From NCBI GenBank assembly GCA_025786725.1, contig JAHLTZ010000022.1:186001-250000 (forward strand): a DNA stretch of 64,000 nt. Reading direction: 5' to 3'. Made by a program: the position numbers and the translations under genes. Under the pieces are notes generated by a model, which made no database searches, had not been told where the DNA came from, and saw only the letters and a program-made list of their open reading frames with translations. Each line of letters starts with the position of its first letter. Position 1 is the stretch's first letter. This DNA is from Syncephalis fuscata (lineage: Eukaryota; Zoopagomycota; Zoopagomycetes; Zoopagales; Piptocephalidaceae). This document shows, one piece after another, positions 23,224 through 33,494 of the stretch.

Positions 23224-24639
23224 ATGGCAGTGACGTGCAATATTAATGTATAAAACAGGAGAAAACAAAGGTGGCTATTGTCGCAGCTATTAATAGCACT
23301 TGTTTTGTTTTCCTACTTAGTTGCTAGCTTTCTAATCGCTTGTTCTACGCATTGCATTTTGGTGGCCACAATGCCCGACTTCAATACAACAGTTCAGGGG
23401 TTTTTTGCACTATTCGCCGTCTTGGCGGGTTCAGGTGTTTTTCTGGCCTACTATTTCCAATGTAGTATAATATATTTGTCGAGATTCCCGGAAGGCTCGC
23501 GTCAAGTGGTGAGTAATCGTACTAGTTGGCAGGTCTGCTATGGTTATTAATTGGTGCTGCTACCCATTATAACAGGTCGACAAACCATCCGACTACGATA
23601 TGCCATACGAAGATGTTTGGCTTCGTTCACCAGATGGCGTTCGGTTGCATGCTTATTTAATTACACGGGCTACACCTAGTGAAACGGCCAATGCGCCAAC
23701 AGTGTTCTATTGCCAGGTAGGTGAATCAGACCTCCGCTACTATATATTTTGAGCCTCATAAAACAATTATAGGCAAATGCTGGCAACATGGGCCACCGAC
23801 TACCTATTGCAAAAGAACTATATCATCGCTGTAACTGTAATATATTTATGCTATCTTATCGCGGGTAAGTTAGAAATAGCTATCTAGTTTGTAATTGCAC
23901 TATATACAATATTATGCCACTAGATACGGTCTGAGCGAAGGTGATGCCAATGAGAAAGGCATTAGACTGGATATGCAAGTAAGTAGCTATGCCGGCTATT
24001 ATTGGCAAATAATAGACAAATGATTAATGTTTTGCTATCAGACAGCCTTGACATTTATTCGTGATCACGATGTGATCAAAGATACACGTATTGTTTTGTA
24101 TGGACAATCTATTGGAGGTGCAATAGCGATTGATCTTGCTGCCCGTAATGAAGAAAAAGTATGTTGTGTGAAACTGCGCTGTGTATGTCATTATTGACAT
24201 ATTGTTTATATTAGATTCATGCTTTGATGTTAGAAAATACTTTTCTCAGTGTGGTAAGAGAGTCGATATCGTTGTATTTACCAACACTAATCAATTATCA
24301 CTGTTTATACCAAATAGCCCAAACTAATCCCCCACGTTATGCCTTTTCTTTCCTCGGTGGCGTTCATGTGTCATCAGCACTGGGCATCGGAGGAAATGAT
24401 TAGACAACTAAGGCGTATTCCTATTTTGTTCCTGGCTTCTGGTCAAGATGAATTAGTACCACCTCTTCATATGCGTACACTTATGATCTTGCCAATACTA
24501 CGGGCGGGTCTACATGGCGAGAATTCCTCACGGAACTCATAACGATGCGTGTGTGCAGCCGGGCTATTTTGAAGCTGTTGAAGGCTTCTGGCGTGAACAC
24601 GTTGTTGGCCAGCCACACAATAATTTTAGTAAAAGTTAA
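23224..24639 (+). CDS. bem46: BEM46/ABHD13-type alpha/beta hydrolase, membrane-anchored, one apparent frameshift
   Basis: This family is anchored in the ER or plasma membrane by an N-terminal helix, and its substrate is uncertain. The protein has hydrophobic segments first (LIALVLFSYLVASFLIA and FALFAVLAGSGVFLAYYF), then EDVWLRSPDGVRLHAYLI, FYCQANAGNMGHRLPIAKEL, SYRGYGLSEG and the nucleophile elbow YGQSIGGAIAIDL, with Ser as nucleophile. DELVPPLHM gives the acid and FPHGTHNDACVQPGYFEAV the His. The His segment is reached only after a single missing base near 24480-24484 (CTTATG where a TTT run is expected). The start is uncertain: no ATG precedes the hydrophobic region in its own frame. I propose ATG 23224 with a 41-bp intron (donor GTATAA, acceptor GTCGCAG); the internal ATG at about 23370 is the alternative. 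Stop TAA at 24637-24639. Confidence 0.85.
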
Positions 24640-25565
24640 ATACTTGCATTGCTATAAATACATTGCACAATGTCTCAGACTTTTTTTATTAAACTGGTTA
24701 TCTTATTGGGCTACAGCCTCCTATGGACTTGTCTAATTAATAAACGTGTTTTCTTGCGCAACCATGCTGAAATATAGGGCTATCCGCACTATAGTAGGAA
24801 TAGAAACTGGTCTTTATTCTGCGACAAGCAGCCAATGAGTATTTGTCACTGTTTTCAATTGATGAATTATAAAACCGGAATGAACACAGTCCACCAGTAT
24901 CGCGTAAATGAAACAAGTCCATGGCTATTTCACGTTGTTATGTTTAAAGATGGCCATAGTTGATTGTTCTCCTTCATAAACAACCATGTATGTGCCGGTA
25001 TCTTTTGTATATTCGTTGTCCAAAAACAACGTCCATATAATGTTAATCAATGGCCCATTGTTCTTTCTTGAATGATGGGGGGGGGGAGGAGGAGGAAATC
25101 AGCATTGGAGAACGCCCTGCTTTCATCAATCGTTATTATCTGTTTCAGACTGCCTTGTCACTATTTTCTGGTAATGGACCATATGGTCAATCATTGGAAA
25201 CAATGTTACATCCGTATAGCAGCGTGTTTTCTACCTGGTCAAATAATTTTCATAGTGCTCACAAAATTTGAATAATACTTTTAAACACTGCTCGGGTCAT
25301 CTACGCAACACGACTTTGTTTTTACAGTATTCCAAATAGTATTTTATTCGTTGCATTTTCTCATTTATTCGTTTATTCATTTATTTTTGTCTCTCGAAGG
25401 TATACGTCAGTAGCGACCGCCTAATTTTTCTTTTATTTAGAAAATAGTACGTAGCTATATTATCACTACGGTTAGTGGTGCAGTGTGACGTTACGTTCAG
25501 CCCCTCCTCTATAATCAAAACTACCCTATCTTTTTTATCGTCTCCTCCTCCATCCTCTCAATGAA
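24640..25565. other. Intergenic with a G10 homopolymer
   Basis: No convincing gene. Short frames at 25050-25271 overlap a run of ten G at 25077-25086 in otherwise AT-rich DNA. Pyrimidine-rich DNA (CCCCTCCTCT, TCGTCTCCTCCTCC) at 25500-25560 immediately precedes the 7TM gene and is a likely promoter or 5' UTR. Confidence 0.5.
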
Positions 25566-26942
25566 ATGGCGCCTTTGCATACAAGTAACGTCGAGGGAAT
25601 GATGGTGAATGCTGGCATTATCATCGGAATCATCACTTTTTCAGGACTAGGTGTGTTGCACTACCTGAGATTTAGTGAAAAATTGGCCAAGGGACATGCT
25701 GGTTTATTAATGGCTTCTATACGTAAGTTATAATAATGAAATTATATAAAAAGTCGGTTACCAACATTTTGTTATAAATACATAAATACAGTTCAATGTC
25801 TTCAATGGTTGGTACTTATCATTGGTGGTATGTCCCCGCACTACTGTAATGCCATCAATTTCGGCATTATGGCTGCTATACCTGCGTATTATTCATTCAA
25901 GTGGTAAGTTACACGACTTGCCAGTCTATTAGGATGACTAATAAAAGCAATAGGTTTAAAAAAATGAAACAACACCAAAGCAATTTTAGAATTCGGGTTG
26001 TTTGTATCTTCGTCTACATTTGGATAACGCTGTTTGCACTATCTTCATGTGCTCAAGTTGCTTCCATTGCAATAGATGAATTCAGCTTAGGATCCCACAT
26101 ATTCAAAGCTATTATGTTTATGTGCAATGCAGTTATTGGCACTGGTGTCATTTTGATTTTCTTGCTCAACATTTGGTTTCTTACACTGATTCCACGTGAA
26201 ATGAAAAGAATTAGAAGAACTAAACGTATGGTAAGTCAATAGATGTAATAATAATAATACAATGATCATTTATTAACATATATTTACAATCTTAGCAAAT
26301 TTATCGTCTTATGTGCTTTTCAATATTGACTTTACTGAGTATTATGTCAGTTCTATATATTCAATACTTTATACATCCACTTTTTATGATATTTTATCAT
26401 TTTATCGCATTGATACCCCATAGTTCACTTGATGAATTTGAAGAGGCACAGATCATTTATGCTTCAAAACAATACAACAAAGCACTAGCATATCCATTTG
26501 CCAAGCACGGTATCGTTCCTCCATCTACTTATTTACCAAGGCTTGGTCGTGTATCTACCTTGCGAGTACCCGCATTCAAGGCAAATAGACATATAGAGAG
26601 TCTATCAAGTGACACGGTAGTCGACTACGACGATGCCGATGACACTCAGAGCGAATTAAGTAGCGTCGAAACGGTTGATGATCGCGAAGTGCTAAAAGGG
26701 CGCGGTGGTGCGACACTTAACGCAATCGACCTAGCCTATAACGCGTTGGTTTCAAATAGTAGCAGTTTTTGTGATAACGATTGTCCCGTTAGTGACTGTG
26801 GAGATGTGAGAGCAATGGATATGGCAGTGAGCGACCTGTCTCAGTCGAATCCATTGAAGTAAGTGTTATTCGGCCGAACATCGCTTACAATGTTGATAAC
26901 TTGAATGCCGCCGCCGCCAACCCGCTAAAGAGTAGGTGTTAG
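25566..26942 (+). CDS. Orphan seven-transmembrane protein with acidic cytoplasmic tail
   Basis: I do not recognise the family. From ATG 25566 (MAPLHTSNVEGMMV) I count seven hydrophobic segments across four exons: GIIIGIITFSGLGVL, QWLVLIIGGM, IMAAIPAYYSF, VVCIFVYIWITLFALSS, IMFMCNAVIGTGVILIFLL, CFSILTLLSIMSVLY and FMIFYHFIALI. Basic loops (RFKKMKQH, PREMKRIRRTKRM) lie between segments 3-4 and 5-6. A tail of about 150 residues is rich in Asp/Ser. The plan fits a GPCR-like receptor. The frame closes at TAA 26862, but a one-base shift just before it (26845-26862) opens 26 more residues, ending RPNIAYNVDNLNAAAANPLK and so on, with stop at 26940-26942. I use the longer end. The TAA also sits inside a GTAAGT. 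Convergent with pseudokinase C. Confidence 0.7.
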
Positions 26943-27164
26943 TCAGTGTTATGGCAATCATGCTGGCTAAATCAGTGCTGATTTACAATTATTAATAACC
27001 AATTTACGATTTTTTTATAAACGACATATTAACGACTAAATATGCCTTTGTAGCGCTTTATACAACATATCATTTACAATAAAGTGCATCTTTGACATTT
27101 TACATAAATATTCAAAATAGTAGTTTATTTAAATGAAATCAGTTATTTAAAATACTTTAATCTC

Positions 27165-28399
27165 TTAGAGTTTTTGTTGCATCGAATACATTCTGGGAAG
27201 TGTACGTTCTTCATATTTAGGCATCATAAACGCTTTCATAATCCCAATTATGTCTTTCCATGCTGAAAGCTCTTCGGGATTATTAGTTACAGGCGTAATA
27301 CTCTTTTCTCCACTACGAATAAGAAGCATGCGTAAACTCAAGGCAGTTGGTGTATGATGGAGTGCTTCTATAGCTTTATCAAATGGAGTCTTTCCAGATA
27401 GCAGATAATAGATGCACACACCGATGGCCCAGGCATCTTGAGAAAATGGCTCGCTTATTTGCTTGGTGAAGTTTTCCGGAGCGTAAAACTTAATGTTTCC
27501 ATGTAGAGGGAAAGATGGCGAGTTGACATTTTGAATTTTATTTACCGATTGTGCCGAAGAGAAATCTCCAAGTACAAGCCATGGTTTGGCGCGGTCGTGC
27601 GAATCACTAATGAAAATATCTAGTTTACATTAGCATTTTCATTTATATTAAGTAATCAAACGTACTATTGGCATTGATATTTCGAAGTGTAACACCACAA
27701 TAATGAATATATCCTACAGCTAGTGTAGAAGTGAATATACTGTTAGTTAACGTATATTATTCGACATACCATCAAAATCTTGTAGAACAGTTTAGGTAGG
27801 AATTGTCCCTTTTCTTTCACGGTCAACGAAGAGGCATATTGGAAAAGAGTCTTTTCACCAAAATAAGATTTGATAAAGCAAACAGCATCTTTATATCGGA
27901 ATATTCCATGAAATTCTACAAAGTAAAATAAGCCACTGTTTTTGGGTGTAATTGACTCGTCAATCTTGGACATAAGTTTCTGCACCATCTAGTGTTAACC
28001 GTTTTAATGCTTTAATAAATGTCTGTACTTACACTGTGCATCAAACTTTCACTTGCAATAATTGAATCTATTGTAGTGCACATGACAGTCTTATCGGCTC
28101 CTTTGTAACTTCCAGTTAAAACAATCAAGCCTTCCTTTTCGCCGATCGGTTCTTTTATTTCTAACTCGTGATAGTATTCATGCGCATTCATAGCAATGGT
28201 CTGAAACATTTTCGACTTAATCTCTCCATCTAATAATGCAATGGTATATGGTTAGATTAAATACAACACGTAGATTGGTTATACCTTTTATCGGCTCAAC
28301 TCCATAAGGTAGTATCTTTGCTTGAGTAGCTGTTGCCATAGCCATTGCCAGAAGGCAGCTAACAGCAGCGATTCGATAAACTTTATGATATGCGGTCAT
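27165..28399 (-). CDS. Secreted pseudokinase C
   Basis: This is the clearest of the three secreted kinase-fold genes. ATG 28399 begins MTAYHKVYRIAAVSCLLAMA, a signal peptide ending at TQAKILPYG. The N-lobe has EPIGEKEGLIVLTGSYKGA then KTVMCTTID, where the VAIK Lys appears replaced. The C-lobe follows subdomain order well: VGYIHYCGVTLRNINANNIF replaces HRDLKPEN with TLRNINANN (catalytic Asp missing), LVLGDFSSA replaces DFG with DFS, FYAPENF is the APE motif, DAWAIGVCIYYLLSGKTPF is the alpha-F/G segment and YEERTLP holds the subdomain XI Arg. The DFG Asp survives, so nucleotide binding is possible, but phosphotransfer by the usual mechanism is not. About five short introns. Being secreted, it would act outside the cell or in the secretory pathway. 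Confidence 0.85.
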
Positions 28400-29228
28400 T
28401 TGTTCTTGTATAATTTCTAAAGTAGAGATGCGTCTAAAATTGGAATATCGTTGTCAATTGGTATCACAGGGTGGGTGGTAAGCGCGACAAGGTGTTCCAT
28501 TTAACACTCTGCTCGTACTTTTATATCCGATTTACTGCCATTTTAATAGCCAATTTTGCATTAACAAATGTGAACAGCCATGTTGGCAAAAAAGCAATGC
28601 AACGTGCTGTTTCCAGTGATGGGTCGATACAAAGATGGTCTGAGTATCAAATCATTTATTTAGGAAAAGACATTGAACATTGGAAAAGGAAATACCAATT
28701 AGCGGCAATTCAAAAAGTGTTTTTATTATTTGCAGCTCCAATTCGGAGAAATGATTATATTTACTAAAATGTAGATGGCTGGTCATTTGACGTACCCAAA
28801 ATGGAACGCATCATAATGGCTGTATGAGGGAAAGTTAAATTGGAAAATCAAGGCTGAACTGTAGCTCTAAAAGGATAGCCAGTCCAAGCTTACTTCTTTG
28901 TGTTGAGATTGCGTGCTTTGACAAACAGCAAGCATGTGTTGTATAGAATAAGAACAGCACTAATCGTGGCTATATATTCGTCGTCACGCTTATCTTGCAG
29001 CAATATCGGGTAAGCAGCAACACATATTTCAATTAACGATATGAAAAGTTTTTTACAAAATAAAACCAGTCCATATCCTTTGTTATCAAATTTGAAATTA
29101 CATGAACTGTTGGTGGTTAATTCAGATAAATTTGCACAATACAACAAAATGATAGCAATAAAAGTGTAGAGAATTAATATCAAACTTTATATCAAACAAA
29201 AGGTCTAAAGAATGAAATGCCAGCCTGT
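28400..29228. other. Intergenic with two open frames lacking a start
   Basis: The spacer upstream of pseudokinase C and downstream of LCB1. On the plus strand a frame at 28471-28767 begins without ATG. On the minus strand a frame at 28890-29183 encodes three hydrophobic segments and ends in NTKK, but contains no ATG and follows an in-frame TAA. Either might be an exon of an unrecognised small gene. Confidence 0.35.
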
Positions 29229-31196
29229 TTAGACGTCGTTTAGCAGTACTGCCTCTGCGTCAGCAGTTGCTCGTAGTACGCTGGCTGCATTACGCAACTG
29301 ATCCGCTGTATGTCCTGCTGTTACACACAAACGAAGGCTTGGTGCGGGCAAAGCACGTTCTTGAAACTCAACATAAAGAGCACGACGTACTAAAAATCCA
29401 CTATCGCTCATCTATAACATTGTAATCATTAGCCTATGCCTATTTTGTCATTTCTTGTCCTACCTTCTCCTCAATAACACGGAAAAGAGTATCTTGTCGC
29501 GCACGAGATATGGGGCTTTCACGTTTACGGAGTCGCAAGTGGGTAATGGGCGATTTGGCATCTCCCACAAGTTCGAAATACTCAGAATCACCGAATGTAT
29601 CGTGGAATGTTCCAATGTTCGATTTCAGCAATTCTAAACGTTCTGGCTCGTTCTGCGCACGTTGAATAGCTTGAATGGCCGCTTTCGTCATGATAGCAGG
29701 CAATGAGGCGGAAAAGCAGTAAGCAGTGGCACCCAATCGCTATATTTCCATCAATAGCTGCATAAAACACAAAAAACAAACTTACTTGATGATCGATAAT
29801 TTCAATGGAACCAGCACAGAATCCTCCAGCGGAACAAAAGCTATTGGCCATGCTTCCAGCCAGCATATCTATCTCAGTAGCCTATTGTCCATTTGTTAAG
29901 CGTCAGTGTACTATTTAGCCATTATTTATTAACCTACAGGAACGTTGAAATGTTCGGTAAGACCACGACCGTGCTTGCCGAGTACACCAACAGAAAGTGA
30001 CTCATCAAGAATCAAGCGGTACTTGTATTGTTTCTTAAGACGAACCTATTGATAACATTAAAGATTGCCTACTAAATTAGCGAATGTACGAACCAGTTCT
30101 GGCAAAGGAGCAATGTCACCATAGTTTTGAAAAATGCCCTCAGTTACCACGAACCGACGTGTAAGTGAGCGCTTTTGCTAATCAGAATTACATACAACCA
30201 TATGCTATAATTAGTACTATTTTCATAAACATGCTATTAGCTATTTACCTTCTTCTCCTCAGCGGCCACTTCTTTCATAACACGCTCCAAATCAGCCATG
30301 TCATTGTGGCGGAAATATTTAACACGGCTGCGTGAGAGTTGTATGCCTCGTTGGATGGTAAATGACGCACCATCATCACTAATAAATTTATCAATAATAG
30401 TTTATTTAATAGCCACATCTTCTTACCAAATAATAATATCACCTCGTTTTGAAAAAGCCGGGATCAAACTGACCACTGTACTAAATCCTTGTGCATAAAT
30501 AATGGCCGCTTCAGTACCAAAAAATGAAGCCAAATTATTTTCCAATTCTTGATGAAGATCTGTATTATGGTATAAAATGACACTATTAGCTATTACTCCG
30601 TATAGTATTAGCACATAGAATACTTGCCAATGGTGCCATAGAAACCGGCAGGACCGCATGTGCCAACACCGTAAGTACGTAGTATCCGCTGAGACTCTTC
30701 TTTAATGGCTTTATCGCCTAGTAGACCCATAAAGTCGAATAGCGCCAAATTAATCTGACTGCCCTTGCCTTGTACTTCGACAAGTGGGCCATTAGAACTG
30801 TTGCCGCTGATATTAGCATATGTGCGTCGTAGTCATTTTCTCATCGAACACTTACCCAACAATCACGCGTGAAGCTTCCAAGTTCTGTCGTTGACTGGCA
30901 GAAAGAGCTGGCACCAATGGTTCAGGTTCCCAGTCATCTACCAATTCATCAACTTCCTTGTCAGAAAGCTCAATCGTCTTATGGTTGATGGAGTAGCTAG
31001 TCTGTACCATGTAGCGAATGGCAAAGAACACTAAGAACAACTCCAGTATAATACGCACTGGATCATTTTGATAGGAATTACGGATATATCGAAAGACGAT
31101 GTTGGAGCCGGGTATTAAACTGACCCAACCAGCCAGTTCGGCCAGAATGGCATTCGCCTGCTGGGTAAAGCCAGTCAGTGGTGTGACAAGCGTCAT
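29229..31196 (-). CDS. lcb1: Serine palmitoyltransferase subunit 1 (LCB1)
   Basis: LCB1 is the non-catalytic partner of LCB2 in the ER enzyme that condenses serine and palmitoyl-CoA to start sphingolipid synthesis. ATG 31196 ([20 protein letters not shown]) precedes a transmembrane helix ([17 protein letters not shown]). The fold type I aminotransferase domain then runs through [87 protein letters not shown] and [20 protein letters not shown]. Where LCB2 has the PLP Lys, this has [20 protein letters not shown] with no Lys, as expected for LCB1. The end has YCFSASLPA and [18 protein letters not shown]. About nine exons. The Cys of the YGVGTCGP block, the residue altered in human hereditary neuropathy, is present. 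Confidence 0.95.
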
Positions 31197-31850
31197 CGCG
31201 TCTACAATAGTAAACAAAGTGTCAATAGAGACCAGTTATTCGGTCTAGAAAATAGATTAAAGTAGTAGAGTAGTATGATGGGAACAAGGCGCGCGTGCAA
31301 ATTGGCGCAACGTGTGGCGAGTAATTATTAATTAAAATTGGTTTAATTAATTTGGACTATTGATTGAAATAAACAGCATTCGCGGTGATTATAATGGACA
31401 TTATCCATTGATCATGTGAACTCTACCGCGCGACAACCAAACACCACACGGCAATATCGTGACATTCATGCTGCTCTATTAAAACGCGTGAAATGTTTTA
31501 TATATAAAAAAGAGACTTGTGAATTGCAAAAAAACAGGCTTGACCAATAAAATGGCTGTAGGTAGGGTATGACCTTAATTGTATTAATATTATCAGTAAA
31601 CACACACACACATATATATAAACACAGATACAAATATACACATAATAATAGTATTGGTATTGTTAATATTAACAATAATAATTATAATAATCAATTGGTG
31701 TTAATCAAGAAAAATCACTATAAAGCTTGATCATTGATAGAAATATATTTGTAATATTTATGCAATATTAACTAATATAAATAACACTTACACTTGTAAC
31801 TTGGGCAAATGCTTATCAAACTCGTTAATACTTACTAATTCGTAGTTACA
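31197..31850. other. Divergent promoter region, LCB1 and acyltransferase
   Basis: This 654-bp spacer separates two genes transcribed away from each other. It has a short CA/TA repeat near 31594-31640 and AT-rich flanks. No gene is seen. The GC-richer part at 31280-31450, next to LCB1, may be the LCB1 promoter. Confidence 0.5.
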
Positions 31851-33200
31851 ATGACGGTTCAATCGCCGATATGCATTCTACAGCCAAGAATGCCGCTGCC
31901 AAAACAATCCATCCAGCTTAATGATCTTGATCTATTTCAGCCGCCAGTCTATATTAAACCACTTTTCATTTATCGTAATTTCGATCCATCGGCCGTGTTT
32001 ATGCCCACTTATACGCTGGTGGACGGTTTACGCCGGGCACTTGACCAGTTTCCAATCCTCTATGGCCGTTTTGAGAAAACACCCGATCAGCGGGTGCAGA
32101 TTCAATCGTCCCTTGAGGGTATACCCGTATACGAGGCATTTCTTAATATGCCGCTAAGCCGATTGGAGCCTTATTGGCGCCACGCAGATATGCCTCTTGC
32201 ACTAGATCCGGGCCACTTTGTTGCCGAGCGTGGAGATCCGTTGCTTATTGTGCAAATTACTCGATTTGCCAATAATACCGGTGTAGCTATCACGATTGTA
32301 CAACATCATTTGTGTGTAGATATTTTCAGTATTGTACAGTTTGCACGTATTTGGGCCGAGAATGTACGTCGCGGCCCCTTAGCTATTAATAACACCGCCA
32401 CGAACCTTTCGGTAACGCATAATCGACAATTACTTCAGGGCAAGCCAACGCGTATACCTATCACACCACTTAAACCAACGCGACTTTTACCGAAGCAAGA
32501 TAGATCGATGCTTATTCTTCAAGTGTCGAGAAAGAATCTTGCCCAGCTTAAGATCGATGCACATGCAACACTACCAACGCATGGTAACTATGCAATACCG
32601 TGGGTGTCGAGTCTAGATGCACTAAGTGCGCTGATAGCACGAGCCCATTTGCGCCTACAAAAGAATAAACACGACAATCCACTAGTCAATAGTCAACCAC
32701 GTACTATTTCAATGCCAATTGATTTACGCTATCGCACACCAAAACAAGTACCCGCCAATTATTTCGGTAATGGTACATTGCCGGCATTGACTAGCGTCAC
32801 TGCTGAGGAAGTGCTTAATCGGCCTATTGGCTATTTAGCCGCTAAATTACGCACTACTATCAATCGATATACGGAAGAAACATTGCCATCAATGCTTAGC
32901 GAGTTGGCCAACGAGCCGTTTGGATGGCCCACATCAAAATCGGCTCTTTATCGATTCAGTACCGCGGATATTTGTCTAACCGATTGGTCAAAATCACCGC
33001 TTTATGATGTTAATTTTGGTCATGGACCACCTGTCCGTTTCCGTGTAGCCGGCAATCCAAAAGGGCCGCCCGGATGCTATTTACGCATGCCACCAACGGC
33101 CATTAATGGTTTGGAGTTTTACATTGCCGTTCAAGTAGATCAAATTGAACAGTTCAAATCTGATACTGAATTGGGAAAATATGTAGATATTATTGGATAA
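31851..33200 (+). CDS. BAHD-type acyltransferase (transferase family)
   Basis: The gene is a single exon of 449 codons without a signal peptide, so probably cytosolic. The catalytic HxxxD is present as HHLCVD at residues 152-157, in IVQHHLCVDIFSIVQFARIW, and the structural DFGWG motif is represented by NFGHG at 388-392. Other family marks are FPILYGRF near 67-74, PIDLRYRTPKQVPANYFGNG around 289-308 and LYRFSTADICLTDWSKSPLY at 367-385. BAHD enzymes move acyl groups from CoA thioesters to alcohols or amines; fungal members act in secondary metabolism and trichothecene or meroterpenoid decoration. The substrate cannot be predicted here. No biosynthetic neighbours are seen. Confidence 0.88.
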   Translation: MTVQSPICILQPRMPLPKQSIQLNDLDLFQPPVYIKPLFIYRNFDPSAVFMPTYTLVDGLRRALDQFPILYGRFEKTPDQRVQIQSSLEGIPVYEAFLNMPLSRLEPYWRHADMPLALDPGHFVAERGDPLLIVQITRFANNTGVAITIVQHHLCVDIFSIVQFARIWAENVRRGPLAINNTATNLSVTHNRQLLQGKPTRIPITPLKPTRLLPKQDRSMLILQVSRKNLAQLKIDAHATLPTHGNYAIPWVSSLDALSALIARAHLRLQKNKHDNPLVNSQPRTISMPIDLRYRTPKQVPANYFGNGTLPALTSVTAEEVLNRPIGYLAAKLRTTINRYTEETLPSMLSELANEPFGWPTSKSALYRFSTADICLTDWSKSPLYDVNFGHGPPVRFRVAGNPKGPPGCYLRMPPTAINGLEFYIAVQVDQIEQFKSDTELGKYVDIIG

Positions 33201-33263
33201 GCCTCATTTAATAAATTGTTTGTATAATCATCTTTATTTAGTAATCGTTGACATAGTTATCAA

Positions 33264-33457
33264 TTAATAAATGGGAAATGTCGAATCCACTGTATGAGAC
33301 CAACGATATAATCCTCCTTGAATATCAAATGCTGCCAAGTTTGTCTTTTCACGAAGTTGCCGCACGGCTAATTGAGAGTCATTGCCTAATCGACAGACAA
33401 CATAAACTATTAATCAATGAGTTAGTATAATATCAAATTGTAGTTAGATTAAGAATA

Positions 33458-33494
<37 letters not shown>

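Noticed and set aside
28471-28767. Plus-strand open frame of 98 codons
   Set aside because: It starts without ATG (first internal ATG is mid-frame) and resembles no family. It may be chance.
28890-29183. Open frame for a 97-residue, three-helix membrane protein ending NTKK, just downstream of LCB1
   Set aside because: It has no ATG anywhere, follows an in-frame TAA, and no upstream exon could be joined convincingly. It is not an obvious small SPT subunit.
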